Of a DNA stretch of 64,000 nt, positions 42,530 to 52,006 are shown one piece after another. The position numbers and the translations under genes are program-made. Source of the DNA: an uncultured Draconibacterium sp. (GTDB lineage: Bacteria; Bacteroidota; Bacteroidia; Bacteroidales; Prolixibacteraceae); contig NZ_CAJXYQ010000004.1 in the NCBI RefSeq assembly GCF_913063105.1, forward strand, positions 305,873 to 369,872, in the 5' to 3' direction. The notes under the pieces were generated by a model. It was not told the origin of the DNA. It did no database searches and saw only the letters and a list, made by a program, of their open reading frames with translations. Every line of letters starts with the position of its first letter. Position 1 is the first letter of the stretch.

Positions 42530-45500
42530 TTATCGAACAACTATTTTCCGGGTAATTGCAGCTCTTTCGCTTTCCATTAAAACAATATAAACACCGGGAG
42601 TGAACGATTGAACATCAATTCTTTCGTTGCTTGACATTACTGCTCGTTGCAGAACTGTTTTTCCGGTAAGGCTTATTATTTTAATAAACGCCGATGGCTC
42701 AGTTGTCTGTATATTTAACACATCATCCACCGGATTTGGAAAGATTTTTAAGTCCGACTTCATAATTGAGTTAACTGAAGTGGTAGTCAGATCAGGCAGA
42801 ATTACCTTGTCGATAACATGTACTACTCCGTTCACTGCTTCCAGATCAGTTCCGGTTATTTGGCTAACCCTACTATTTGGATCGGTAATACTGGCTCCAC
42901 CATTCAGATTAATAACAATCTCTTCTTGCTGCAGTGTTTGCGCCATAAATCCATCCGATAAGTCTCCGGCCATCACTTTGCCAGGTACAACGTGCATTAA
43001 TAAAACAGCTTCCAGTGTTGCGGCATCAATTTCGTCCAACGAAGTATACCCCAGTTCGGCAAGCAGGTCCTCAAAAGCAGCATCGGTTGGGGCAAATACC
43101 GTAAACGGACCATCGCCCTGTAAGGTTTCTACAAGTCCGGCAGCTACTACTGCAGCTTCCAATGTGGTGTGGCTTTCGCTTTCCACAACAATGTCAACAA
43201 CGGTTTTTGTGGTGGGCAGCAATACCGCATCAATTACATGAACCACACCGTTAGTGGCTTCAATATCTGCTACGATTACCTCGGCGCCGTTAATAAATAC
43301 ACCTTCATTGCTTACTGTTACCGTTAGGTTTTGGCCAAGTACTGTTTCAATTTTCTGGCCATCCATCAGGCTGCCACTCATGGCTTTGGCAGCAACCACA
43401 TGGTACAATAAAATATCGGTTAGCTGGCCGCCCGGTTCTGCCAGTAAGGCATCAAGTGTTCCTTCGGGCAAAGCATCAAAAGCGGCATCGGTTGGGGCAA
43501 ATACCGTAAACGGACCATCGCCCTGTAAGGTTTCTACAAGTCCGGCAGCTACTACAGCAGCTTCCAATGTGGTGTGGCTTTCGCTTTTCACAACAATATC
43601 AACCACCGTTTTTGTGGTGGGCAGCAATACCGCATCAATTACATGAACAACTCCGTTGGTAGCTTCAATATCTGCAACAGTTACCTCGGCGCCGTTAATA
43701 AATACGCCTTCAGTACTTGCTGTTACCGTTAGATTTTGTCCAAGTACTGTTTCAATTTTCTGGCCATCCATAAGGCTGCCACTCATGGCTTTGGCAGCAA
43801 CCACATGGTACAATAAAATATCGGTAAGCTGGCCACCCGGTTCTGCCAGCAAGGCATCAAGTGTTCCTTCGGGAAGTGCTTCAAAAGCAGCATCAGTTGG
43901 GGCAAATACCGTAAACGGACCATCGCCCTGTAAGGTTTCTACCAATTCGGCAGCTACTACTGCGGCTTCCAATGTGGTGTGGCTTTCGCTTTCCACAACA
44001 ATGTCAACCACTGTTTTTGTGGTGGGCAGCAATACCGCATCAATTACATGAACAACTCCGTTGGTAGCTTCAATATCTGCTACGGTTACCTCGGCGCCGT
44101 TAATAAACACACCTTCACTGCTTGCTGTTACCGTCAGGTTTTGGCCAAGTACTGTTTCAATTTTCTGGCCATCCATCAGACTGCCACTCATGGCTTTGGC
44201 AGCTACAACGTGGTACAATAAAATGTCGGTAAGCTGGCCGCCCGGTTCTGCCAGTAAGGCATCAAGTGTTCCTTCGGGCAGTGCTTCAAAAGCAGCATCA
44301 GTTGGCGCAAATACCGTAAACGGACCATCGCCCTGTAAGGTTTCTACCAATTCGGCAGCTACTACTGCTGCTTCCAATGTGGTGTGGCTTTCGCTTTCCA
44401 CAACAATGTCAACTACGGTTCCGTATTTTGCAGTCATCATATCCTTAACCGCAACTGGCCAAACACCAGGAGAAGGAACGCTTACACCTTTATTGTCACC
44501 ACGCATCATCATATCCTGTCCAAAATAGTAGAGTGGCCATCCTTTGTATGCCAGTTGTCTTTTGCCATACACATCAATTATGGTAAAGTCAGCTGGATCA
44601 AGAACTGAAGGTACAACTACCTCTTCTTCCTCATAAATAGGCCAAATGGCATTTTTTGCAAATTCGGAATCAGTAAAATTATTTTTATTGTAGTTATCCT
44701 GTATCCAGGTATATAAAGTGGCGCCTTTGTCATCGCTAAAATACTGGGTCATTTCGCTTCCCGGGTTATAATCGCCTTTGTAATCCACATTATCATTTCC
44801 TGTGAGTTGATCATCAACCAACATGATTGTATAATCAGGCTTGGCTACAAACCATTTTCCAATAACACCATCGCCCATTACCTGGCCCGGCAATGAATCT
44901 TTCACAAAATAATACAATGGCCAGCCTTTGTAGGTTGTTTGCATGGCACCATCCCCTCGATCAATGGAGCTAAAATCAGCTGAATCCAGCTCATTGGAAT
45001 AATCCATATCGCGGGCATAAAACACCGGCCAATTCGCCAAGCAACCATCGTCACAAAACGAACTTCCATCAGCATCCTTTGTAAAGAAGTAGAGAGTGTA
45101 ACCAAAAGCGTCGGTTAAAATTTTTCCATGCCTCGTGTCCTCCATCAGTTTTACCTCATTTGAAGGTAGCAAAACAGCATCTATCACATGAACAACCCCG
45201 TTTGTTGCTTCAATATCTGCAACTGTTACCTCGGCATCATTGATGAATACACCATCACTCTCAATGCGAATTCGAATATCTTTTCCTAACACAGTTTCAA
45301 TTTTCTGACCATCCATCAGACTGCCACTCATGGCTTTGGCAGCAACCACATGGTACAATAAAATATCGGTAAGCTGGCCGCCTGGTTCTGCCAACAAGGC
45401 ATCAAGTGTTCCTTCGGGAAGTGCTTCAAAAGCAGCATCGGTTGGGGCAAATACCGTAAACGGACCATCGCCCTGTAAGGTTTCTACAAGTCCGGCAGCT

Positions 45501-46456
45501 ACTACTGCAGCTTCCAATGTGGTGTGGCTTTCGCTTTCCACAACAATGTCAACAACGGTTTTTGTGGTGGGCAGCAATACCGCATCAATTACATGAACCA
45601 CACCGTTAGTGGCTTCAATATCTGCTACGATTACCTCGGCGCCGTTAATAAATACACCTTCATTGCTTACTGTTACCGTTAGGTTTTGGCCAAGTACTGT
45701 TTCAATTTTCTGGCCATCCATCAGGCTGCCACTCATGGCTTTGGCAGCAACCACATGGTACAATAAAATATCGGTTAGCTGGCCGCCCGGTTCTGCCAGT
45801 AAGGCATCAAGTGTTCCTTCGGGCAAAGCATCAAAAGCGGCATCGGTTGGGGCAAATACCGTAAACGGACCATCGCCCTGTAAGGTTTCTACAAGTCCGG
45901 CAGCTACTACAGCAGCTTCCAATGTGGTGTGGCTTTCGCTTTTCACAACAATATCAACCACCGTTTTTGTGGTGGGCAGCAATACCGCATCAATTACATG
46001 AACAACTCCGTTGGTAGCTTCAATATCTGCAACAGTTACCTCGGCGCCGTTAATAAATACGCCTTCAGTACTTGCTGTTACCGTTAGATTTTGTCCAAGT
46101 ACTGTTTCAATTTTCTGGCCATCCATAAGGCTGCCACTCATGGCTTTGGCAGCAACCACATGGTACAATAAAATATCGGTAAGCTGGCCACCCGGTTCTG
46201 CCAGCAAGGCATCAAGTGTTCCTTCGGGAAGTGCTTCAAAAGCAGCATCAGTTGGGGCAAATACCGTAAACGGACCATCGCCCTGTAAGGTTTCTACAAG
46301 TCCTGCAGCTACTACAGCAGCTTCCAATGTGGTGTGGCTTTCGCTTTCCACAACAATATCAACCACCGTTTGATTGACGGCTTTCATCTCGCTTGCCTTT
46401 AAATTTAAAAGGCTTACGGAGAACATTACGAAGAGAAAAAGTAAAATTTGTTTCAT
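42530..46456 (-). CDS. Multidomain fasciclin (FAS1) T9SS surface protein
   Basis: A 1308-residue exported protein: signal peptide (about 1-22), three FAS1 domains, a central block of about four PF03640-type secreted repeats (GYTLYFFTKDADGSSFCDDGC-like, GWPLYYF), four more FAS1 domains, then a T9SS type A sorting domain (IFPNPVDDVLN). Each FAS1 domain is about 133 residues with the VFAPTDAAFEALPEGT and LLYHVV blocks; six are near-identical and the last is diverged. FAS1 proteins mediate adhesion. Near-identical domains and an exact 872-bp in-frame DNA repeat mark recent internal duplication. Monocistronic. Confidence 0.9.
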   Translation of the reverse strand: MKQILLFLFVMFSVSLLNLKASEMKAVNQTVVDIVVESESHTTLEAAVVAAGLVETLQGDGPFTVFAPTDAAFEALPEGTLDALLAEPGGQLTDILLYHVVAAKAMSGSLMDGQKIETVLGQNLTVTASTEGVFINGAEVTVADIEATNGVVHVIDAVLLPTTKTVVDIVVKSESHTTLEAAVVAAGLVETLQGDGPFTVFAPTDAAFDALPEGTLDALLAEPGGQLTDILLYHVVAAKAMSGSLMDGQKIETVLGQNLTVTVSNEGVFINGAEVIVADIEATNGVVHVIDAVLLPTTKTVVDIVVESESHTTLEAAVVAAGLVETLQGDGPFTVFAPTDAAFEALPEGTLDALLAEPGGQLTDILLYHVVAAKAMSGSLMDGQKIETVLGKDIRIRIESDGVFINDAEVTVADIEATNGVVHVIDAVLLPSNEVKLMEDTRHGKILTDAFGYTLYFFTKDADGSSFCDDGCLANWPVFYARDMDYSNELDSADFSSIDRGDGAMQTTYKGWPLYYFVKDSLPGQVMGDGVIGKWFVAKPDYTIMLVDDQLTGNDNVDYKGDYNPGSEMTQYFSDDKGATLYTWIQDNYNKNNFTDSEFAKNAIWPIYEEEEVVVPSVLDPADFTIIDVYGKRQLAYKGWPLYYFGQDMMMRGDNKGVSVPSPGVWPVAVKDMMTAKYGTVVDIVVESESHTTLEAAVVAAELVETLQGDGPFTVFAPTDAAFEALPEGTLDALLAEPGGQLTDILLYHVVAAKAMSGSLMDGQKIETVLGQNLTVTASSEGVFINGAEVTVADIEATNGVVHVIDAVLLPTTKTVVDIVVESESHTTLEAAVVAAELVETLQGDGPFTVFAPTDAAFEALPEGTLDALLAEPGGQLTDILLYHVVAAKAMSGSLMDGQKIETVLGQNLTVTASTEGVFINGAEVTVADIEATNGVVHVIDAVLLPTTKTVVDIVVKSESHTTLEAAVVAAGLVETLQGDGPFTVFAPTDAAFDALPEGTLDALLAEPGGQLTDILLYHVVAAKAMSGSLMDGQKIETVLGQNLTVTVSNEGVFINGAEVIVADIEATNGVVHVIDAVLLPTTKTVVDIVVESESHTTLEAAVVAAGLVETLQGDGPFTVFAPTDAAFEDLLAELGYTSLDEIDAATLEAVLLMHVVPGKVMAGDLSDGFMAQTLQQEEIVINLNGGASITDPNSRVSQITGTDLEAVNGVVHVIDKVILPDLTTTSVNSIMKSDLKIFPNPVDDVLNIQTTEPSAFIKIISLTGKTVLQRAVMSSNERIDVQSFTPGVYIVLMESERAAITRKIVVR
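43071..43942 (-). repeat. 872-bp perfect direct repeat, copy A (FAS1 domains 5-7)
   Basis: Matches 45426-46297 at every base compared over 872 bp, offset 2355 bp (785 codons, so in frame). It codes for residues about 839-1129. Divergence begins abruptly at both ends. Confidence 0.9.
45426..46297 (-). repeat. 872-bp perfect direct repeat, copy B (FAS1 domains 1-3)
   Basis: The partner of 43071-43942, coding for residues about 54-344. Recombination between the two copies would excise or add 785 codons without a frameshift. Confidence 0.9.
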
Positions 46457-46730
46457 GAGTATATTTTTAATTGTTTAATCTTTAAACCACACAGTTAAAC
46501 AATAGTTCAATCTTTGTTTAACTTTTATAGGTTTTTAAATAAACATTTTAATTCAACAATACTCAAAAACCCTTCACAAACCCCATTTTAAGTGCGAACA
46601 ATAGATTTAAACTACACAAAAACACATTTAGTTAATTTTTGTTAATTTATCCATTCCAACACTTGTTTTATAAAAGTTTTTATCTGCTAAAGATTAAGAT
46701 TTTGGGAGATTACCAATCTGCAGGTATAAA
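46457..46730. other. Spacer upstream of the fasciclin gene
   Basis: An AT-rich stretch between the fasciclin gene start and the terminator of the ferredoxin-oxidoreductase operon. It should carry the fasciclin promoter on the minus strand, but no convincing box was found. Confidence 0.5.
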
Positions 46731-46764
46731 AAAAGCTCCTTGCCAATAAAGGCAAAGAGCTTTT
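46731..46764 (-). terminator. Terminator after the 2-oxoacid oxidoreductase operon
   Basis: Stem of 14 positions with one mismatch (46731-46744 with 46751-46764), AATAAA loop, followed on the minus strand by a run of T (TTTTTTT). Confidence 0.85.
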
Positions 46765-46784
46765 CCAATCTTATATTTTATTAA

Positions 46785-47336
46785 TTACACCAGCTGAACA
46801 TCTTCCACAATCTCCTGACCTTTTTTAATGGCCTCCAGGTTTAGCGGAATTAATTTATGGTAACGTTCTGGAAGCGATTTTTCCAAGCCTTTTTCAACGT
46901 TATCTAACGAAAGAATGGGTCGCACTTTAAGGTAGCTACCAAATACAATCATATTAAAAACCTTTGGGTTCCCCATTTCAACTGCTGTTTTTGTCGCCTC
47001 AACCTTAAAAATATTAATATCGGTACGTGTTGGCGGATGAATTACTCCATTGGGATCATACAATAATGTACCGCCAGGTTTTACCGCCTGCTCAAATTTA
47101 TCCATACTTTGCTGGTTGAGAATAATAGCAGTATCAAATTGTTGTAAAATAGGCGAACTAATCCGGGTATCGCTTACAATTACAGTTACATTGGCAGTGC
47201 CCCCACGCATTTCAGGTCCGTATGATGGAAACCAGGTTACCTCTTTGTCTTCCATAATACCTGAGTAGGCCAAAATTTTCCCCATCGAGAGCACACCTTG
47301 TCCACCAAATCCGGCAATTATCATTTCTTCTGTCAT
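46785..47336 (-). CDS. 2-oxoacid:ferredoxin oxidoreductase gamma subunit
   Basis: A 183-residue gamma domain subunit with the opening IIAGFGGQGVLSMGKILAYSG and the GPEMRGGTANVTVIVSD block typical of KGOR/VOR enzymes. Last gene of a four-gene operon (ferredoxin subunit, alpha, beta, gamma; 49539 down to 46785). The complex oxidatively decarboxylates a 2-oxoacid to an acyl-CoA with reduction of ferredoxin. Whether the substrate is 2-oxoglutarate or a branched-chain oxoacid is not settled by the sequence. Separate alpha and gamma genes argue against the two-subunit KorAB form. Confidence 0.9.
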   Translation of the reverse strand: MTEEMIIAGFGGQGVLSMGKILAYSGIMEDKEVTWFPSYGPEMRGGTANVTVIVSDTRISSPILQQFDTAIILNQQSMDKFEQAVKPGGTLLYDPNGVIHPPTRTDINIFKVEATKTAVEMGNPKVFNMIVFGSYLKVRPILSLDNVEKGLEKSLPERYHKLIPLNLEAIKKGQEIVEDVQLV

Positions 47337-47348
47337 AGCTTCAATTTT

Positions 47349-48134
47349 TTAATTTTCCGAATGTTCACCTTTTACACTGTCTTTTAAGTCGCCCAACGGG
47401 TAGTATGGCAGCATATTTTCTTCCATCCATTTATTCGATTCCACGGGCGTCATTTTCCATCCTGAGTTACAGGTAGAAACCACTTCAACAAAAGAAGTTC
47501 CTTTTTTATCCAACACGTTTTGGATGGCTTTTTTGAGCGATCGTTTACATTTACGTGCTGCCGGAGCGGTATGAACCGCCTGGCGGGTTACATAAGAAGT
47601 ACCCGGTAACTGCGCAATCAGGTTGGTTATTCTCATCGGATAGCCATTCAAATCGACATTACGCCCACCGGGAGTGGTAGAAGTTACCATACCCTCAAGC
47701 GTAGTTGGGGCCATCTGTCCACCTGTCATTCCGTAAATTCCGTTATTTATAAAAACCACCAACATATTTTCGCCACGGTTACAGGCGTGCATAATCTCTG
47801 CCGTACCAATCGATGCCAAATCGCCATCGCCCTGGTAGGTAAATACAAAATTATCGGGATTTAAACGAACAATACCGGTTGCTACTGCCGGTGCACGACC
47901 ATGCGCCGCTTCCTGCCAATCCACGTCGATATAATTGTACGCAAACACAGCACAACCAACCGGCGCAACACCAACGGTACGGTCTTGTATGCCCATTTCC
48001 TCGATTAACTCAGCCAGGATTTTATGTACTACGCCATGCGAACATCCCGGGCAGTAGTGCATAATATCATCATTCAATACATCTGATTTTTGATAAACCA
48101 GATTTTCAGGCTTTATAATTTCTTTAATATCCAT
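47349..48134 (-). CDS. 2-oxoacid:ferredoxin oxidoreductase beta subunit (thiamine-diphosphate binding)
   Basis: A 261-residue beta subunit started at ATG 48134, preceded by a strong GGGAGGAAATT ribosome-binding site; the longer start at 48170 would overlap the alpha gene by 23 bp. It carries the YCPGCSHGVVHKI block and the thiamine-diphosphate pattern GDGDLASIG ... NNGIYGMTGGQ. It follows the alpha gene by 13 bp and precedes gamma by 12 bp. Confidence 0.93.
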   Translation of the reverse strand: MDIKEIIKPENLVYQKSDVLNDDIMHYCPGCSHGVVHKILAELIEEMGIQDRTVGVAPVGCAVFAYNYIDVDWQEAAHGRAPAVATGIVRLNPDNFVFTYQGDGDLASIGTAEIMHACNRGENMLVVFINNGIYGMTGGQMAPTTLEGMVTSTTPGGRNVDLNGYPMRITNLIAQLPGTSYVTRQAVHTAPAARKCKRSLKKAIQNVLDKKGTSFVEVVSTCNSGWKMTPVESNKWMEENMLPYYPLGDLKDSVKGEHSEN

Positions 48135-48147
48135 AATTTCCTCCCGT

Positions 48148-49269
48148 TTAGTAACTGCGTTTAACACCATAACTTAACTCCCACGAAAACTTGTTTTCCA
48201 AAGCTTCAACTACCTCATCCGGTGTTGGAATAATTCCTCCCATGCGGCCAAAATGATCAACACGGGCATTGCTTCCGGCTTCGTAAACTGCCAGTTTAAT
48301 ATCCTCCACCATTTGTCCGGCACTCATTTCTACCGATAAAAATCCTTTGGCTTTTCGGGCCAGTTCTTTAATGGCTTTTTTAGGAAAAGGGAATAAGGTT
48401 ATCGGACGCAACAAACCTACTTTTAAGCCTTTTGCCCGTGCCTGTTCAACAGCTTTCTGACACACGCGCGACGAGGTTCCGAAGGCAACAATAATAAAGT
48501 CAGCATCATCACACTGAATGGCTTCGTAACGCACCTCTTCTTCTTCCATCTGGCGGTACTTCTCCTGGAAACGTTTGTTATTGTCTTCCATTTTATCAGA
48601 GTCCATTTCCAGCGAGGTAACAATATTTTTCTTGCGGCTGCCAGGTTTACCGGTAGTTGCCCAGTCGCTATATTTTTCGGCAATTTCTTCCTTTGTCCAA
48701 CGCGGTTTTTGGTCGGCCAGCTCTACTTTCTCCATCATTTGGCCAATGGCACCATCGGTTAAAATCATGGCCGGATTACGGTATTTAAAAGCCAGTTCAA
48801 ACCCCAGGTCAACAAAGTCGTTCATTTCCTGCACTGAAGAAGGCGCCAGTACAATCATTTTATAGTCGCCGTGCCCACCTCCTTTTACCGTTTGAAAATA
48901 ATCGGCCTGCGAGGGCTGAATCGTTCCCAAACCGGGGCCGCCGCGCTGCACGTTTACCAGCAAACAAGGCAACTCGGCACCGGCAATGTACGATATTCCT
49001 TCGGCCATAAGGCTAATACCAGGGCTCGACGAAGAGGTCATAACTTTTTTTCCGGTTGCTGCTGCACCATATACCATGTTTATCGAAGCAACTTCGCTCT
49101 CGGCTTGCAATACCACCATCCCGGTTTCGTTCCAGGGTTGGCGGGCCATAAGCGTTTCCATCACTTCTGATTGAGGAGTTATGGGATAGCCAAAATAACC
49201 ATCGCAGCCACAGCGAATGGCAGCCTCGGCCAACACCTCGTTTCCTTTCATTAATCTTAATTCTCCCAT
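48148..49269 (-). CDS. 2-oxoacid:ferredoxin oxidoreductase alpha subunit
   Basis: A 373-residue alpha subunit with the substrate-channel block GYPITPQSEVMETL near 23-36 and TSSSSPGISLMAEGISYIAGAELP near 76-99. It most resembles the VorB-type subunit of 2-oxoisovalerate or 2-oxoglutarate enzymes; the substrate is left open. Starts 42 bp after the ferredoxin subunit. Confidence 0.92.
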   Translation of the reverse strand: MGELRLMKGNEVLAEAAIRCGCDGYFGYPITPQSEVMETLMARQPWNETGMVVLQAESEVASINMVYGAAATGKKVMTSSSSPGISLMAEGISYIAGAELPCLLVNVQRGGPGLGTIQPSQADYFQTVKGGGHGDYKMIVLAPSSVQEMNDFVDLGFELAFKYRNPAMILTDGAIGQMMEKVELADQKPRWTKEEIAEKYSDWATTGKPGSRKKNIVTSLEMDSDKMEDNNKRFQEKYRQMEEEEVRYEAIQCDDADFIIVAFGTSSRVCQKAVEQARAKGLKVGLLRPITLFPFPKKAIKELARKAKGFLSVEMSAGQMVEDIKLAVYEAGSNARVDHFGRMGGIIPTPDEVVEALENKFSWELSYGVKRSY

Positions 49270-49311
49270 ATCTGATTTTTTATTTGTCGATTGTTGATTG
49301 ATTCCCCTTAG

Positions 49312-49539
49312 CTAGCTTGCTTTAACGCGATAAATAGTAATGCACGTATCAGGACAAACAACGCCGCAATTGGCGCACCCAATACAAGCATCCGGATCTT
49401 TCATATACGAATAATGGTATCCCTTGCTATTCACCTCTTTATGCAACTCCAACACATCGTGTGGACAAGCGCCAACACACAGGCTGCAACCTTTGCAGCC
49501 TTCCTTATCAACAACAACTGCTCCTTTTACTTTTGCCAT
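49312..49539 (-). CDS. 2-oxoacid:ferredoxin oxidoreductase ferredoxin-like (delta) subunit
   Basis: A 75-residue 2[4Fe-4S] ferredoxin-like subunit with two full cluster motifs, CKGCSLCVGACP (about 14-25) and CIGCANCGVVCP (about 52-63). First gene of the operon; it carries electrons from the active site to external ferredoxin. Confidence 0.94.
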   Translation of the reverse strand: MAKVKGAVVVDKEGCKGCSLCVGACPHDVLELHKEVNSKGYHYSYMKDPDACIGCANCGVVCPDTCITIYRVKAS

Positions 49540-50085
49540 TTTTATAAATATTTTGTAACAAAATTAATATTCTGAACGACGTAAAAAACCTATAAAAATC
49601 AGGTTCTTAGACTTTTACCAACCGTAGTTTGAGTTTTTAATTTTTATGGGATTTTTACTTTCAGATTCGAATTTAATCACAGTAATTTTTTTTGAGTTCT
49701 TACTCAGTGGACAAAACTATTTTATACAACATAAAATGTGTGCAACTATTGTTGCTTTCTGCCGGGAGATTTTTTAACAATAGCTGTGTTGCGTTGGGTA
49801 AGACAAGCGTACTCTTTTAAATTTTGAAGTTGGATGGTATTGCCGGAAAACCGGCGAGTAAGGTATAGCTGCTAAATTGTAAGTTGGTGATAAAATGTAA
49901 CTCTTGCCCTGTCCGGGCAGGACATCCTTTCTCCTTTGGTGAGAAAACAAGCAAAGAATCATGAAATAAAACTTGTCGTTTTTTCAATGTGGATTAATGA
50001 GCCCGACTGACGGACTTTTGACAAGCAAAAAAAGAACAATAAGAGTGGAGGCCTTTTATAAAAGGAACGTTCATGTACAATTGCA
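49540..50085. other. 546-bp spacer upstream of the oxidoreductase operon
   Basis: Gene-free by my reading. It should carry the operon promoter on the minus strand. Around 49838-49940 are short inverted repeats (GCCGG-AAAA-CCGGC and TTTCTC-N7-GAGAAA) of unknown meaning. A 62-residue open frame at 49774-49962 was judged a chance ORF. Confidence 0.55.
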
Positions 50086-50109
50086 AAAAAGACCCGACAT
50101 ATTGCCGGG
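50086..50109 (-). terminator. Terminator after the DUF4252 gene
   Basis: On the minus strand: CCCGGCA-ATA-TGTCGGG stem (one G-U pair) followed by TCTTTTTT. It lies 41 bp past the stop at 50150. Confidence 0.75.
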
Positions 50110-50149
50110 CCCTTATCAATAGACTTGGATCGGTTACTTTCTGCAGTAA

Positions 50150-50650
50150 TTATTCAATATCACCTACATCGATATTTACGGCTTTGGTGATTTTGCCAAT
50201 GTTCTGCGGATCGATTATGCCGCTGATACTGATTAAGGCATTATCGTCGCCGCCAACTACCAGCAAAAGGTCTGAAATTTTGCCGTTGCCGGCATCCTTG
50301 GCTAAAAAGCGAACCACCTCGTCGGCTTCGGTTACTTCCATTAGCACCTCAAAATCGTTGTTTTTAAAGAAACCTTCTTTGTTTAATTCCTCGTAAAAGT
50401 CGAGTTCTTTATTCAGCTCATCGTCTTCTACCGACAAGATGCGAATTCCGTTAAGTCCCGATAATAATTCCTGGGTATCTTTATCGCCTGTTTCAAGCTG
50501 ACTGGCAAATCCGAGCAATTTTCCCGAAATGTTAACGGTGGTAAATCCTTTCTGGTTGGCATACTTTTCAAACAATTTGTCAACCGGGCTTTTTTGTGCA
50601 AATACTGCCATGGGCAATACAACTGCAAGAATAAATAATAACTTTTTCAT
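50150..50650 (-). CDS. DUF4252 exported protein
   Basis: A 166-residue secreted or periplasmic protein with a signal peptide (MKKLLFILAVVLPMAVFAQ). The mature part matches DUF4252, with V-N-I-S-G-K-L-L and SDLLLVVGGDDNALISI blocks. Family members accompany ECF sigma and anti-sigma genes in Bacteroidota and are probably part of the envelope-stress output or sensing; the mechanism is unknown. It lies 109 bp after the anti-sigma-like gene, same strand. Confidence 0.82.
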   Translation of the reverse strand: MKKLLFILAVVLPMAVFAQKSPVDKLFEKYANQKGFTTVNISGKLLGFASQLETGDKDTQELLSGLNGIRILSVEDDELNKELDFYEELNKEGFFKNNDFEVLMEVTEADEVVRFLAKDAGNGKISDLLLVVGGDDNALISISGIIDPQNIGKITKAVNIDVGDIE

Positions 50651-50759
50651 GATATTCGTTTTTTAATTGTTTACACTTTCTTTTCTGCGGCACAGCGGCA
50701 GATTGCGCGCCAACTGCCTGCCGGCTTTTTCTCTATTTTATTTCTATCTCTTTTCTTTT

Positions 50760-51335
50760 TTACAAACTGTCGGTTTCCTGTAAGGTTTGTACCTTTTCAG
50801 GCCCTTCAACATTTCTAATTCCTTCGTAAAACTCCACAATGGGCTCAGTGGCTTTTTTTACCGGTTTGCTTCCTTTCTTTAGTTTTTCAAATTCTGACAG
50901 ATGTACAAGCCCCTGGTTATATTTGCTACCAACAAAGTGTAGCGTTTTAGTTGCGTAGGCATAGGCTTCTTCCGGGTCGCTAAAGGTATCGTCGAAAGGT
51001 TTTTGCTGCTCCTGATAAAACAGAAAACCACCCAGCACAATGATTACCGATGCGGCAATGCCTGTAACCATTTTCCACATGTTGCGGTATTTTGTTTTAT
51101 CGCGGTGTTCGTTTTCAAGAATATAATCCATTACCTCCTCTTCAATATCCGGATCGTTCTGTGCGGCTGCCAGCTCCGAAATTCCACCAAAAAATTCGGC
51201 ATAGACTGCCAATTCTTCGGCCACCTCACCCGAGCTGAAGTAAGCATTTAATTGTTGCTCTTCAGCTGTGGTGCTTTCGCCGTTAAAGTAGCGTTGCAGT
51301 AATTGTAGTATTTCTTGTGTTTCCATCATTTTCAT
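50760..51335 (-). CDS. Anti-sigma-factor-like membrane protein
   Basis: A 191-residue protein with a cytosolic N-terminus typical of Bacteroidota anti-sigma proteins (LLQRYFNGESTTAEEQQLNAYFSSG), a single membrane helix near 88-105 and a short extracytoplasmic tail. The start is one of three nearby ATGs (51335, 51329 or 51326); all overlap the end of the sigma gene (stop at 51283), so translation is coupled. It should hold the adjacent sigma factor inactive until an envelope signal arrives. The signal is unknown. Confidence 0.78.
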   Translation of the reverse strand: MKMMETQEILQLLQRYFNGESTTAEEQQLNAYFSSGEVAEELAVYAEFFGGISELAAAQNDPDIEEEVMDYILENEHRDKTKYRNMWKMVTGIAASVIIVLGGFLFYQEQQKPFDDTFSDPEEAYAYATKTLHFVGSKYNQGLVHLSEFEKLKKGSKPVKKATEPIVEFYEGIRNVEGPEKVQTLQETDSL

Positions 51336-51828
51336 TAATCTTTAAAAATTCGTCGCGCACTTTTTTTCGTGCCCGCGACAGGTTTACCCTAATCGCATTA
51401 ATCTTAAGCCCAGTAGCTTCGGCAATTTCGTCGTACGACAGTTGTTCCAGATCGCGCATTTGCATTACCGTTTGTTGCAGCCCCGGCAGTTGTTCAACCA
51501 GCTTTTTTATTTGTGTTGCTGTTTCGCTTAACTCAACTTTTGAATGAACGTCTATGGTCTTTTCTTTTAACTTCCTGTCGGTTTCAGCATCAATCGGTAC
51601 TGTTTTATTGGCCCTAATCACATCCAGACACCGATTTCGGGTCATCCGCATGGCAAAAGCTTCAATATTCTCCACTTCGTCGAGTGTTTCCTTTCGTTGC
51701 CAAAGCTTCAGAAACACATCCTGAACCACATCGCGTGCCTGATCTTCGTCGTGTAAAAAGTGCGTGGCAAAACGCAACAACTTTTTACTTACCGGCAATA
51801 CCTTTGTTTTAAAATCTTTGGCAACCAT
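51283..51828 (-). CDS. ECF-type RNA polymerase sigma factor
   Basis: A 181-residue sigma-70 of the ECF group. Region 2 is at about 12-80 (FATHFLHDEDQARDVVQDVFLKLWQRKE), and region 4 at about 105-160 ends in SYDEIAEATGLKINAIRVNLSRARKKVR. First gene of an operon with an anti-sigma and DUF4252 gene. The overlap with the anti-sigma start suggests tight stoichiometry. Confidence 0.93.
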   Translation of the reverse strand: MVAKDFKTKVLPVSKKLLRFATHFLHDEDQARDVVQDVFLKLWQRKETLDEVENIEAFAMRMTRNRCLDVIRANKTVPIDAETDRKLKEKTIDVHSKVELSETATQIKKLVEQLPGLQQTVMQMRDLEQLSYDEIAEATGLKINAIRVNLSRARKKVRDEFLKINENDGNTRNTTITATLL

Positions 51829-51956
51829 GTGCTCTTTTGTTTTGTTTCCGTTTTTTGCTTGTTTTCAAAATTAAGACGTAGCAGGAATAAAAGCATTACA
51901 TGCTGTGGTATTTTTTTTTGGATTTTGTTTTCATTAGGAAAGTTCTGATAGCAAAA

Positions 51957-51977
51957 AAGGCCGCCATTGGCGACCTT
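51957..51977 (-). terminator. Terminator after the M3 peptidase gene
   Basis: Stem AAGG-x-CGCC with GGCG-x-CCTT (51957-51965 with 51969-51977, one mismatch), then a T-run on the minus strand. It lies 30 bp past the M3 stop at 52007 and upstream of the sigma gene. Confidence 0.7.
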
Positions 51978-52006
51978 CCCTTATAATCTGTTCAATTGCT
52001 TCAGTT

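Noticed and set aside
43000..46400. Long plus-strand ORFs opposite the fasciclin gene
   Set aside because: They mirror the repeat domains on the minus strand and have the same periodicity; shadows of the real gene.
49774..49962. 62-residue ORF in the spacer upstream of the ferredoxin subunit
   Set aside because: No family match by eye, no start signals; composition is that of the spacer.
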